Source: Clostridia bacterium (GTDB taxonomy: Bacteria; Bacillota_A; Clostridia; Oscillospirales; CAG-272). Taken from it: DNA of 10,992 nucleotides. Made by a program: the position numbers and the translations under genes. The notes below the pieces were generated by a model. It saw only the letters and a program-made list of their open reading frames with translations, was not told the origin of the DNA and ran no database searches. The stretch covers positions 1 to 10,992 of the forward strand of contig JAGBSQ010000211.1 of assembly GCA_017631775.1 (NCBI GenBank), given 5' to 3'. Shown here piece by piece: positions 1-7,628 of this stretch (its first letter is position 1; every line of letters begins with the position of its first letter).

Positions 1-162
1 GATCTTGCACAAAGGATATTGGCGCAACGAAACGCCTTGCGCCCCGTAATTGCCGATCCATGCCGTGATTTACAAAAAAATGCGCAAAAAGACCTTGCAA
101 ATATTGTCGCAATGGTTTATAATAAAGGTAGGTATGAAAAGAAAAGTGAGGACACACTATGA
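1..162 (+). CDS. 3' end of an unidentified upstream gene (partial)
   Basis: Frame 1 is open from the first base of the window to a TGA at 160-162, giving about 53 residues that end in a charged tail (RYEKKSEDTL). The other two plus-strand frames are closed early in this stretch. The stop overlaps the rarA start codon as ATGA, the usual layout of translationally coupled genes, which is the main reason to believe it is coding. I do not recognise the protein from this fragment. A 7-bp inverted repeat (21-27 with 37-43) lies inside it and has no T-run, so it is not a terminator. Against the call: the stretch is short and a good promoter-like sequence lies inside it at 95-123, so it could instead be an intergenic leader. 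Confidence 0.5.
   Translation, partial: DLAQRILAQRNALRPVIADPCRDLQKNAQKDLANIVAMVYNKGRYEKKSEDTL
95..123 (+). promoter_or_regulatory. Sigma-A type promoter for rarA
   Basis: TTGCAA at 95-100 and a perfect TATAAT at 118-123 are separated by exactly 17 bases. Transcription would start near 130, giving a leader of about 30 bases that contains the ribosome binding site GTGAGGA just before the rarA ATG. If the upstream reading frame is real, this is an internal promoter within its last codons. Confidence 0.6.
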
Positions 163-1373
163 AACACGCACAGCTTGCCGACCTTTTGCGCCCCACTGAT
201 CTTGACGGCATTGTCGGTCAGGATCATTTGTTTGGGGAACGCGGCATCATTCGCCGTATGCTTGCGGGCGGTCGCATTACCAATATGATCTTTTACGGCC
301 CTCCCGGCACGGGAAAGACCACAGCCGCCTCGATTATTGCCAAGCTTTCGGGCATGAATTTTTACAAGCTCAATGCCACCTCGGCAACCCTTTCGGACGT
401 TAAGGACATCATTGCCGAAACCGGTAATCTGTTTGGCGCAAACGGCATTCTTTTGTATTTGGATGAAATTCAATATTTCAATCGCAAGCAACAGCAATCT
501 CTGCTTGAATACATTGAGGACGGTCGCATTACGCTGATTGCTTCCACCACCGAAAACCCGCACTTCTTCGTTTACAACGCGATCCTCTCGCGCTCTTCCC
601 TTTTTGAATTCAAAGCGGTAGATGCCGCGGCAATTCGCCCCGTTTTGCATCGCGCGCTGGAATATTTGAACGAAGAAAACGGCATACGTAAGTGCATTTC
701 GAATGAAATTTGCGATTATATCGGTCACGCGGCTCGCGGTGACGTGCGCCACTCCATCGTTCTGTTTGAAAACGCTTATCACGCCGCCGATGAGGAAATT
801 TTGCGCGAGCACGTAGATAGCTTTGACACTTCTGTTGGCAATTTTGGCGACGATACGCACTACGATCTGCTCTCTTGCCTGCAAAAATCCATTCGCGGTT
901 CCGACCCCGATGCGGCAGTATTCTATCTTGCAAAAGCACTCTTGGCAGGCGAGCTTCTTTCGGTTTGCCGTCGCCTGCAGGTCATTGCCTCCGAGGATAT
1001 CGGTCTTGCCTACCCCTTGGCGGCATCGGTGGTTCGCTCTTGCTGTGAATCGGCAAAAGAGCTCGGCATGCCCGAGGCGCAAATTCCTTTGGCGAACGCC
1101 ACCCTCCTTTTAGCAACCGCACCCAAATCCAACTCTGTTGAAACCTCTATTCTTGCCGCCGCCGAAGCGGTGAAGGCCGGAAAAGGCATTGACGTACCGC
1201 GACATTTGCAAAGCCCCCTCTGTAAGGGCTACAAATATCCGCACGATTTTGAAAACCACTACGTAAAGCAACAGTATCTGCCCGACGATCTTGTTGGCTC
1301 CACCTTCTATCACCCGGGCGCGAACAAAAACGAGCAGGCCGCCGCAGAATATTGGAAGAAGATTAAAGGATAA
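159..1373 (+). CDS. rarA: Replication-associated recombination protein A (RarA/MgsA), AAA+ ATPase
   Basis: This is an AAA+ ATPase of the RarA/MgsA/WRNIP1 family, related to clamp-loader subunits, which acts at stalled or gapped replication forks. The Walker A motif GPPGTGKT is at residues 47-54. The Walker B region (LLYLDEIQYFN) is near 98-108, sensor 1 (STTENP) near 129-134, and an arginine-finger SR pair at 144-145. The C-terminal half has the family's tetramerisation region, recognisable from SEDIGLAYPLA and PLANATLLLATAPKSNS. At 404 residues it is slightly shorter than E. coli RarA but looks complete. The ATG is preceded by GTGAGGA at a good distance and overlaps the stop of the preceding frame. 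The DUF523 gene follows after three bases, so the two are probably co-transcribed. Confidence 0.96.
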   Translation: MKHAQLADLLRPTDLDGIVGQDHLFGERGIIRRMLAGGRITNMIFYGPPGTGKTTAASIIAKLSGMNFYKLNATSATLSDVKDIIAETGNLFGANGILLYLDEIQYFNRKQQQSLLEYIEDGRITLIASTTENPHFFVYNAILSRSSLFEFKAVDAAAIRPVLHRALEYLNEENGIRKCISNEICDYIGHAARGDVRHSIVLFENAYHAADEEILREHVDSFDTSVGNFGDDTHYDLLSCLQKSIRGSDPDAAVFYLAKALLAGELLSVCRRLQVIASEDIGLAYPLAASVVRSCCESAKELGMPEAQIPLANATLLLATAPKSNSVETSILAAAEAVKAGKGIDVPRHLQSPLCKGYKYPHDFENHYVKQQYLPDDLVGSTFYHPGANKNEQAAAEYWKKIKG

Positions 1374-1376
1374 CCT

Positions 1377-1817
1377 ATGAAAAAGAACATTTTGGTCAGC
1401 GCTTGTCTGCTTGGTCACGCCTGCCGATATGATGGCAAAAGCAAGCCTTGTGAGCGCGTGATTGCGCTCAAGGATACATACAACCTCATCCCCATTTGCC
1501 CTGAGGTAATGGGCGGACTCCCCACACCGCGTGTTCCGTCTGAAATTTGCGGCGCGCTCGTTTTGATGAAGGACGGCCGCGACGTGACCGAAAACTATAA
1601 CCGCGGAGCTGAGAAAGCACTTGAAATTGCACGCGAAAACGCATGCACGGTGGCTATTTTAAAAGAAAAAAGCCCCTCCTGCGGAAGCGGCTTCATTCAT
1701 AACGGATTGTTTGACGGAGGCCTTGTTGAGGGCGACGGCATTACGGCACAACACCTCAAAAATGCAGGCATTCTCGTGCTTGGCGAGAGCGAAATTACAG
1801 AGGATTTCTCTCTGTAA
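1377..1817 (+). CDS. DUF523 family protein
   Basis: A 146-residue protein of the DUF523 family, of unknown function. The family signatures are all present: an N-terminal VSACLLGxxCRYDG, then CPEVMGGLPTPRxPSEI near residues 40-56, KEKSPSCGSGFI near 95-106, and GDGITAQHL near 119-127. The conserved cysteines in SACLLG, CRYDG, CPE and SPSCG suggest a metal-binding or redox site, but that is inference. The gene starts three bases after the rarA stop with AAAGG as ribosome binding site, so it is in an operon with rarA. Its last 23 bases overlap the end of the convergent glycosyltransferase gene. Confidence 0.93.
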   Translation: MKKNILVSACLLGHACRYDGKSKPCERVIALKDTYNLIPICPEVMGGLPTPRVPSEICGALVLMKDGRDVTENYNRGAEKALEIARENACTVAILKEKSPSCGSGFIHNGLFDGGLVEGDGITAQHLKNAGILVLGESEITEDFSL

Positions 1818-1854
1818 ACTCTTCTTTTTGCGGTACGTGCCACAAAAAAGAGAG
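1795..1854. terminator. Two adjacent hairpins at a convergent gene junction; possible bidirectional terminator
   Basis: The first hairpin, 1795-1817, is a perfect 8-bp inverted repeat (TTACAGAG and CTCTGTAA, 7-base loop). It exactly spans the overlap of the two convergent genes and carries both stop codons in its arms. The second, 1819-1854, pairs 1819-1833 with 1840-1854 around a 6-base loop. As minus-strand RNA its stem has two G-U pairs and one mismatch; as plus-strand RNA it has one G-U pair and two mismatches. Neither hairpin is followed directly by a strong T-run, so termination is plausible but not certain. Confidence 0.45.
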
Positions 1855-2541
1855 GATATGCGGCAAATTGGCAAACCGCTTTGGTTGACAGAGCATGCGC
1901 CAAAGCCACTCCAAGCCTGCGCGCGACAGCCAAACGGGTGCGCGTCGCAAATCCCCTGCCCACACGTCAAGGCTACCGCCAAGACAAGCGATCAGACGAA
2001 CATCGCTCAACAGGTGCAAATTTTCCATCACCCACTCCTCCTGCACGGGGAACCCCATGCACACAAACAAAATATCGGGACGGCAAGCACGAATATACGA
2101 GACCGTGCGCATATTCTCTTCCCCCGTCCTTTGAAAATACCCCCAAGTAGTGCCGCAAATGCACAAACGGGGGTGTTTTTTTCGCAAATTTTGGGCGGCT
2201 CTTTCGGCAACTCCCTCCCCTCCCCCAAGCAAGAACACGCGCAAACCTGCGCGCTCGGCTCGCCCAAGAACTTCGGCACCGAAATCAATTCCCGCAACGC
2301 GCTCACAAAGGGGTGTTCCCATCTTTTGGGCCGCCCACAACACACCCCTGCCGTCGGGCAAGGAAATTGATGCACGGCAAAGGAGCTTGGCAAGTTCGGC
2401 ATCTCTGCGAGCGCGCTCCAACATGAGCGCATTTGGGGTAAAGACCACACAAGGCTCCCCTGCAGAAAGGAGCGCGCGGTGAACCGCTTGCCCCATGGTC
2501 ACGTTATCTATTTTTACGCCGTAAAGCTTGATTTCTTCCAT
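1795..2541 (-). CDS. WecG/TagA/CpsF family glycosyltransferase
   Basis: A 248-residue GT26-family glycosyltransferase. TagA members transfer N-acetylmannosamine onto undecaprenyl-linked GlcNAc in wall teichoic acid linkage-unit synthesis; WecG and CpsF members make related glycans. The family motifs are clear: GVKIDNVTMGQA at residues 8-19, FTPNALM at 34-40 (threonine 35 of the T-x-N motif), SLPDGRGV at 60-67 with the likely catalytic Asp63, then GFPVQEEW, GGSLDVWAGDLRRAP and LEWLWRML. The chosen ATG at 2541 has GGAGGG five bases or so upstream; an in-frame start 14 codons earlier has no ribosome binding site. It stands as a single gene between a convergent neighbour and an upstream terminator, with no other teichoic acid genes in the window, so the exact sugar cannot be named. 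Confidence 0.93.
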   Translation of the reverse strand: MEEIKLYGVKIDNVTMGQAVHRALLSAGEPCVVFTPNALMLERARRDAELAKLLCRASISLPDGRGVLWAAQKMGTPLCERVAGIDFGAEVLGRAERAGLRVFLLGGGEGVAERAAQNLRKKHPRLCICGTTWGYFQRTGEENMRTVSYIRACRPDILFVCMGFPVQEEWVMENLHLLSDVRLIACLGGSLDVWAGDLRRAPVWLSRAGLEWLWRMLCQPKRFANLPHILSFLWHVPQKEEFTERNPL

Positions 2542-2624
2542 AAATCCCTCCGTTTTTGCATAGCATATCGCTATTTTCTGCATTTTTAGAGGAATTATCC
2601 ATTTTGCACTCTACCAATAAACGG

Positions 2625-2666
2625 AACAAAAAAACACGCCCCAATTTTGATTTTGGAGCGTGTTTT
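2625..2666 (-). terminator. Rho-independent terminator of the nine-gene minus-strand operon
   Basis: Bases 2631-2644 pair with 2653-2666 in a 14-bp stem with one G-U pair in minus-strand RNA, loop of 8. The right arm (minus sense) runs into seven consecutive U residues, read from the A-run at 2628-2634. It lies four bases beyond the DUF1653 stop codon. The plus-strand side also carries T-rich sequence after the stem, so it may work in both directions. Confidence 0.9.
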
Positions 2667-2669
2667 CTT

Positions 2670-2903
2670 TTATTCAACTTTTTCAAAGCGTTTCTTTTCG
2701 ACGCCGTCAACTATAACGGTCTCATTCCACATAGAGGCCGGACGAACCCAAAAACCGGTGTTGCCGTAAAGCGGCTCGTACACCACCATATCCTCAAGCG
2801 TTTCTGAGTGATGTGCCAAGCAGACAACGCGATACATGCCGCCCTTATAGTGGCGGTAAACGCCAGAGATCTCACTTTCGATCGGTTTGATTTCTTGCTT
2901 CAT
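2670..2903 (-). CDS. DUF1653 family protein
   Basis: A 77-residue protein of the DUF1653 family, function unknown. The family pattern is visible: GVYRHYKGGMYRVVCLAHHSET near residues 19-40, then MVVYEPLYGN and a tryptophan-containing VRPASMW segment. The ATG has GAGGTGA at ideal spacing and starts nine bases after the stop of the RNase M5-like gene; that stop codon lies inside the ribosome binding site (TGAGGTGA), so translation is likely coupled. It is the last gene of the operon, followed at once by a strong terminator. Confidence 0.92.
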   Translation of the reverse strand: MKQEIKPIESEISGVYRHYKGGMYRVVCLAHHSETLEDMVVYEPLYGNTGFWVRPASMWNETVIVDGVEKKRFEKVE

Positions 2904-2912
2904 ATCTTCACC

Positions 2913-3506
2913 TCAATTTCTGCCAACAAGGGCACAGTATTCCTCGTAGGTACAAAGCACGCGAAGTGCTGCCAAAAGCGCATTTGGGGTCATGCCAAGA
3001 GGCAGACCAAGCTGTGTGCAAAGTGCATCGCGCCGCTCGCTGCTGCCCTCTTTGCCGGTAAGACCATCCTCATAAAAATCGGTCTTGCAAAGCGGATTTT
3101 CCGCCATGCGAACCGCAACCGCTTGAGCATTGGCATACGGCTTGAAAAGTTCAAAAAGCAATTCGCGCTCCATGCCCTCAACACCGAGAATTCCTTCTGC
3201 CGAAGGCTCGTTTTTACGCTTCTCTTTGCCCGAAATACGCGGTACGTATAGCTGAATTAAGCGTTCCTTAGGCAAAACCGAGGTCAGGTGAGAACGGATC
3301 AGCTTGCCTGCTCCGTCGCTGTCGGTCAAAAGAATAAGAGGCGTTTTTTTCGCAAGCGCGCGGAACATAGAGGCCTTTTCCTCTTTTTTAAAAATCCCAA
3401 AGCCGTCGGTGGGAATTATGTGCGCCTCGATGACACTTTCAAGGCGTAATTTGTCATATTTCCCCTCCACGATGACGGGGTACGGGATTTTCAATCTCTC
3501 ATCCAT
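2913..3506 (-). CDS. RNase M5-like TOPRIM and DUF4093 protein
   Basis: A 197-residue protein with an N-terminal TOPRIM domain and a C-terminal DUF4093-like region. The TOPRIM acidic residues are in place: Glu14 in VIVEGKYDK and the Asp62/Asp64 pair in LLTDSDGAG. The segment PSAEGILGVEGM near residues 101-112 is typical of the RNase M5 group. RNase M5 (RnmV) matures 5S rRNA in Bacillus, and this is the likely though unproven role here. The clostridial form with TDSDGAG differs from the Bacillus sequence, so I give no gene symbol. The ATG at 3506 follows AGAGG at normal spacing and lies one base after the uppP stop (TGATATG). A TTG seven codons upstream is in frame but has a poorer context and overlaps uppP. 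Confidence 0.85.
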   Translation of the reverse strand: MDERLKIPYPVIVEGKYDKLRLESVIEAHIIPTDGFGIFKKEEKASMFRALAKKTPLILLTDSDGAGKLIRSHLTSVLPKERLIQLYVPRISGKEKRKNEPSAEGILGVEGMERELLFELFKPYANAQAVAVRMAENPLCKTDFYEDGLTGKEGSSERRDALCTQLGLPLGMTPNALLAALRVLCTYEEYCALVGRN

Positions 3507-3507
3507 A

Positions 3508-4398
3508 TCAACCTCTAATGAATCCAAGAATCAAAACAAGCGCACCGAGCGCGATGCGGTAAATGCCAAAGGGTGCAAAGCTGTGCTTTTTGACAAAGTC
3601 CATCAAAAAACGGATGGCCGCCATGGAAACGGCAAAGGAGACCGCGCAACCGACCAAAAGCGTAACCCACGCCATTGCCGGCACACTGATGCCGCTCTCG
3701 CTTACGTAGGAGAAAAAGCCGAGCGCCTTGATGCCGCTGGCGCCAACCATAACGGGAATTGCCATAAAGAATGAGAATTCTGCCGCCGCGGTGCGCGAAA
3801 TGCCAACGAGCATAGAGCCGAGAATGGTGGAGCCGGAGCGCGAGGTTCCGGGAATGATGGAAAGCGCTTGAAAAGCACCGATTGCGAGCGCGTTTTTGAT
3901 GGAGATCTCCTCAATTTGCGAGACGTGTGGCGTTTTTTGAGCGTTTTTCTTTTCGATTACAATAAAAGCAATGCCGTAAACAATGAGTGCCGCGGCAACT
4001 ACAACCGAGTTATATGCCCAGCCGTCAATATCTTTGCCGGTAAATTTTTCAAGCAGCTTGTCGCCTACAATGCCCACCAATGCGGCAGGTACGCTTGCTA
4101 TGAGCACACGTCCCCAAAGTCGCCACGTGGCGCGTTTTTCGGCATCGGTCTTCCCTTTTCCAAAGGGAACCAAGCGTTGCCAATAAAGCACCGCTACGGC
4201 AAGAATGGCACCGAGCTGAATGACCACACCAAACATTTCCCAAAACTCGTCTACAAAAACGGGATCGCTTGAAAAAGCGAACGGAAGCCAATCTTCCACA
4301 AGGATCAAATGCCCCGTGGAGCTGATGGGTAGCCACTCGGTAATGCCCTCGACAATGCCGTATAAAATTGCTTTCAGCAGTTCAAAAACAACAGCCAT
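3508..4398 (-). CDS. uppP: Undecaprenyl-diphosphatase (UppP/BacA)
   Basis: An integral membrane phosphatase that converts undecaprenyl diphosphate to the monophosphate carrier needed for peptidoglycan and other envelope polymers; loss raises bacitracin sensitivity in other species. The catalytic motifs are intact: GIVEGITEWLPISSTGHLIL near residues 14-33, with Glu18, Glu21, Ser26, Ser27 and His30, and PGTSRSGST near 183-191 with Arg187. Several hydrophobic segments typical of the family follow. The 296-residue length is normal. The ATG at 4398 has AGGAG five bases upstream; an in-frame TTG seven codons earlier lies upstream of that site and is rejected. The gene begins 14 bases after the U32 gene and its stop is one base from the next start. 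Confidence 0.96.
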   Translation of the reverse strand: MAVVFELLKAILYGIVEGITEWLPISSTGHLILVEDWLPFAFSSDPVFVDEFWEMFGVVIQLGAILAVAVLYWQRLVPFGKGKTDAEKRATWRLWGRVLIASVPAALVGIVGDKLLEKFTGKDIDGWAYNSVVVAAALIVYGIAFIVIEKKNAQKTPHVSQIEEISIKNALAIGAFQALSIIPGTSRSGSTILGSMLVGISRTAAAEFSFFMAIPVMVGASGIKALGFFSYVSESGISVPAMAWVTLLVGCAVSFAVSMAAIRFLMDFVKKHSFAPFGIYRIALGALVLILGFIRG

Positions 4399-4412
4399 GA
4401 CCTCTCCTATCG

Positions 4413-5729
4413 TTAACAATCACCCTTGAGGCGATCCTTTGCGCGTACCTCAAGTCCGCGACCGGTTGCGGCGCGCATAATATCACCCTCCTTGACCTCA
4501 AAAGGAACACGGCACCAATAAATCATAGAGGGGTGCGGTGTGGATTCGAGCTCGCTTCCGTCAGGAGCGTAAAGTTCCGAAACGATACAACCGCGGCCGA
4601 TCTTACCGGGAGAAATGATTTCGGCTCCCTCGCCTGCCGACACCTTGTTGCGCTGAATAAAGCGATAAAGCTTGCCGTCCTCGTTTTCCATCGGAATGCC
4701 ATTTGCCAGAATGGCTTGTGCCTCTTCTTCACAGTATTCAATAGCGGTGGAGAAATATGCCTTTTCGCGAATATAACCGCAGGTGCTGACAAGTTGGGGG
4801 TTGACCATGGGGTCATCAAAATAGAAGCCTGTGCCGTACTCGCGGTGCGAAACGCTTTCAAGCTCCTCGAGCCATTCGGGGTTGAATTGATAGGACGTGG
4901 GGTCTTTTTTGTATGCATCGATTGCCATACGGTATGCATTTGTAACCACTGCGGTGTAGTATGCACTCTTCATACGTCCCTCAATTTTAAAGGATGCTAT
5001 GCCGCACTCCATCAGTTCGGGAACGTGCTCGATCATGCACATGTCCTTGGAGGACATGATAAAGGTGCCGACGCCCTCTTGCTGCTCGATCGGGAAAAGA
5101 TCGTTGGGGCGTTTTTCTTCTACAAGTGCATAATTCCAACGGCAGGGCTGCGAGCAGGTGCCGCGGTTGCCGTCACGTCCGTTAAACGCGTTTGCAAGCA
5201 GGCAACGTCCGCTATAAGAAACACACATGGAGCCATGCATAAAGGCCTCAAGCTCAATCTCCTCGGGGAGCTCTCTGCGAATGGCACGGATCTCGTCCAT
5301 AGTCAATTCGCGCGCAAGCACAAGGCGCTTGGCGCCCATTGCCGCCCACGCCTTTGCAGATGCGGGACTGACGATGCTGGTTTGGGTGGAAATATGGATC
5401 TCCATTTCGGGCAAGATCTCGCGAACGGTCATCATAACGCCAAGGTCGGCAACGATCATCGCATCAATACCGGCACCCTTGATATCCTCCAAAAAACGGC
5501 GCAGAGCAGGATACTCCTGCACGTGCGGCATGGTGTTGACCGTGAGGTAAATCTTTTTGCCGCGCGCGTGTACGTATGCAGCTGCCTCGTAAAGCTCCTC
5601 AACGGTAAAGTTATCTGCCGCCGCGCGCATGCCAAACATTTGACCCGCGCAATAAACAGCATCCGCTCCGTAGAGGATCGCGGCCTTCAGTTTTTCAAAA
5701 TTTCCTGCCGGAGATAATAATTCGGGCAT
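4413..5729 (-). CDS. U32 peptidase family protein, TrhP/YrrO-like (tRNA wobble uridine hydroxylation)
   Basis: A 438-residue member of the U32 'peptidase' family. It opens with PELLSPAGNFEKLKAAILYGADAV and carries the U32 signature EAFMHGSMCVSYSGRC at 161-176. Cysteines 169, 176, 192 and 196 match the likely Fe-S cluster ligands of the tRNA/rRNA hydroxylation proteins TrhP and RlhA. Overall it resembles B. subtilis YrrO (TrhP2), including SFKIEGRMKS and a C-terminal beta domain. TrhP proteins, with prephenate as a cofactor, make 5-hydroxyuridine at position 34 of tRNAs. That function is inferred from family resemblance; other U32 members act on 23S rRNA or in ubiquinone synthesis. The ATG at 5729 has AAAGGA upstream. 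It lies 90 bases after aspS, with a hairpin between. Confidence 0.88.
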   Translation of the reverse strand: MPELLSPAGNFEKLKAAILYGADAVYCAGQMFGMRAAADNFTVEELYEAAAYVHARGKKIYLTVNTMPHVQEYPALRRFLEDIKGAGIDAMIVADLGVMMTVREILPEMEIHISTQTSIVSPASAKAWAAMGAKRLVLARELTMDEIRAIRRELPEEIELEAFMHGSMCVSYSGRCLLANAFNGRDGNRGTCSQPCRWNYALVEEKRPNDLFPIEQQEGVGTFIMSSKDMCMIEHVPELMECGIASFKIEGRMKSAYYTAVVTNAYRMAIDAYKKDPTSYQFNPEWLEELESVSHREYGTGFYFDDPMVNPQLVSTCGYIREKAYFSTAIEYCEEEAQAILANGIPMENEDGKLYRFIQRNKVSAGEGAEIISPGKIGRGCIVSELYAPDGSELESTPHPSMIYWCRVPFEVKEGDIMRAATGRGLEVRAKDRLKGDC

Positions 5730-5766
5730 AACAATATCCTTTCGGGATTTAAAGTAAAAATGGTCG

Positions 5767-5804
5767 ATACGGTGCGCGTAATCCTTGGAAAACGCGCACC
5801 GTAT
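5767..5804 (-). terminator. Perfect 13-bp hairpin between aspS and the U32 gene; attenuator or weak terminator
   Basis: Bases 5767-5779 (ATACGGTGCGCGT) are perfectly complementary to 5792-5804, with a 12-base loop. In minus-strand RNA a run of five U residues begins six bases after the stem rather than directly after it, so it is not a standard intrinsic terminator. It lies in the largest gap of the operon. A 12-bp palindrome (AAAATCGATTTT, 5810-5821) overlaps the aspS stop codon just before it. Confidence 0.5.
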
Positions 5805-5819
5805 GTGCAAAAATCGATT

Positions 5820-7610
5820 TTATTCTTGCTCGGTAACAGCAATGCCGAGAACAGCGAGATCTGCGGCGGATACGGGAGTGGGACATTGCGACATCAACTC
5901 GCTCGCGTTTTGTACCTTGGGGAAAGCAACAACATCGCGCAAGGAGTCAGCGCCCGACATAACCATAGCAAGGCGGTCAAGACCCATGCCGGAGCCACCG
6001 TGAGGAGGCGCGCCGTACTTGTAAGCGTCAACCAAGAAGCCAAACTTCTTTTGAATATCCTCAGGTGTCAGGCCGAGAACCTTGAACATTCTTTCTTGCA
6101 GCTGCCAGTCGGTAATACGAATAGAACCGGAGAGCAGCTCGGTGCCGTTGAGAACCATATCGTAGCACTCAGCGCGAACCTTGCCGGGATCGCTTTCGAG
6201 ATACTCAAGGCACTCTTGGAGCGGCATGGTAAAGGGATGATGCATAGCATCCCAGTGGTTGGTCTCTTCGTTCCACTCGAAGAACGGGAACTCAACAACC
6301 CACAGGAAGTTGAATGCGCCCTCGGGAATGAGGTCGAGCTTTTTGCCCAGAATGTTGCGGAGCGCGCCCAAAGTGGGGAGCGTAACCTTGTTTTTATCTG
6401 CAACGATGAGCATAACGTCGCCTTGCTCCATGTTGCCTGCTGCGAGAATTGCTTGCAGCTCCTCGGGAGTGAGGAACTTTGCAAAGGAGCAGTTGGGCGT
6501 TTCATCTGCCCAGCGAATGTAAGCAAGACCCTTGGCACCAATGCCTCTTGCATGCTCGGTGAGCTTGTCAATTTCCTTACGGGTCAAGGTAGCAGCGGCG
6601 TTCTTTGCAACGATTGCGCGAACAGAGCCACCGTCGGCAATGGCAGAGGTAAATACGCCAAAGCCACAGTTCTTAACAACCTCGGAAAGGTCTTGAATTT
6701 CCATGCCAAAACGGGTATCGGGCTTATCGGAGCCGTAACGGTTCATAGCATCGGCAAAGGTGATGCGAGGCAGGGGTGTGGGAATATCTACACCAAGCAC
6801 TTCCTTGAACACGCGCTTGATAAAGCCTTCGTTCATTGCCATGATGTCCTCTTGTGTTGCAAAGGACATTTCAAGGTCGATTTGGGTAAATTCGGGTTGA
6901 CGGTCAGCACGAAGGTCCTCATCGCGGAAGCAACGGGCAAGCTGAATGTAACGGTCATAACCCGAAAGCATCAAGAGTTGCTTGTAAAGCTGGGGAGATT
7001 GCGGAAGTGCATAGAAGCTGCCCTTATGGATACGGCTGGGAACGAGATAGTCACGCGCACCCTCGGGGGTGGACTTGATCATCATGGGTGTTTCGATCTC
7101 AAGGAAGCCGTTTTCGTAGTAGTATTCGCGCGCTACCTTTGCAATTTGATGGCGCATCATAATGTTGCGTTGCAAAGAGGGGCGGCGAAGGTCGAGATAA
7201 CGGTACTTGAGTGCCGTTTCGTCATTGACCTTTTTGCTGTCACTTACCTCAAAGGGAGGGGTTTGTGCTGCAGAAAGGATTTTGAGCTCGGTTACAAAAA
7301 TTTCAACCGCGCCGGTGGGAAGATTGGGATTTACAGCACCCTCGCCACGAGGACGAACAACGCCGTGAGCGGCGAGAACGTACTCTGCGCGAATGCCGAA
7401 TGCCTTATCGAAAATTTCTTTTTCGCTCTTGTCGTCAAATGCGAGCTGAACGATGCCTGTGCGGTCGCGCAGGTCGATGAAAATGAGGTTGCCAAGGTCG
7501 CGTTGCTTTTGCACCCAACCCATTACACACACCTCTTTGCCGATATCGCTCTCGCGAACGGTACCGCAATAGTGGGTACGTCTATCGTTTGCAGTCATCA
7601 ATTCTGCCAT
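5820..7610 (-). CDS. aspS: Aspartate-tRNA ligase (AspRS), bacterial type
   Basis: Charges tRNA-Asp with aspartate in the cytoplasm. At 596 residues it has the full bacterial layout: an N-terminal anticodon-binding OB fold (about 14-110), a class II catalytic core, and the bacterial GAD insertion (roughly 300-430). Motif 2 is at about 228-248 (FRDEDLRADRQPEFTQIDLEM) and motif 3 near 538-550 (GSGMGLDRLAM). In the anticodon-binding loop, position 39 is Leu (QRDLGN), as in discriminating E. coli AspRS, whereas the tRNA-Asn-tolerant Pseudomonas enzyme has His there. This hints at tRNA-Asp specificity but is not proof. The ATG at 7610 has AAAGGAG nine bases upstream. It follows the phosphoribosyltransferase gene by 18 bases. 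hisS, often adjacent to aspS in Firmicutes, is not here, and no T-box leader is seen. Confidence 0.97.
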   Translation of the reverse strand: MAELMTANDRRTHYCGTVRESDIGKEVCVMGWVQKQRDLGNLIFIDLRDRTGIVQLAFDDKSEKEIFDKAFGIRAEYVLAAHGVVRPRGEGAVNPNLPTGAVEIFVTELKILSAAQTPPFEVSDSKKVNDETALKYRYLDLRRPSLQRNIMMRHQIAKVAREYYYENGFLEIETPMMIKSTPEGARDYLVPSRIHKGSFYALPQSPQLYKQLLMLSGYDRYIQLARCFRDEDLRADRQPEFTQIDLEMSFATQEDIMAMNEGFIKRVFKEVLGVDIPTPLPRITFADAMNRYGSDKPDTRFGMEIQDLSEVVKNCGFGVFTSAIADGGSVRAIVAKNAAATLTRKEIDKLTEHARGIGAKGLAYIRWADETPNCSFAKFLTPEELQAILAAGNMEQGDVMLIVADKNKVTLPTLGALRNILGKKLDLIPEGAFNFLWVVEFPFFEWNEETNHWDAMHHPFTMPLQECLEYLESDPGKVRAECYDMVLNGTELLSGSIRITDWQLQERMFKVLGLTPEDIQKKFGFLVDAYKYGAPPHGGSGMGLDRLAMVMSGADSLRDVVAFPKVQNASELMSQCPTPVSAADLAVLGIAVTEQE

Positions 7611-7628
7611 AGTTAATCACTCCTTTAA

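Noticed and set aside
21..43. 7-bp inverted repeat as terminator of an upstream gene
   Set aside because: No T-run follows, and the stretch is inside an open reading frame that continues to 162.
2594..2599. GATAAT as a -10 box for the glycosyltransferase gene on the minus strand
   Set aside because: No acceptable -35 hexamer lies 16 to 19 bases upstream. A promoter must exist after the terminator, but I cannot place it.
5729..5766. Separate promoter for the U32 gene after the hairpin
   Set aside because: Only a weak AT-rich stretch (CTTTAAAT) is present and no -35 match is at the right distance.
7611..7628. T-box or other amino-acid sensing leader for aspS
   Set aside because: The gap is only 18 bases and contains just the ribosome binding site.
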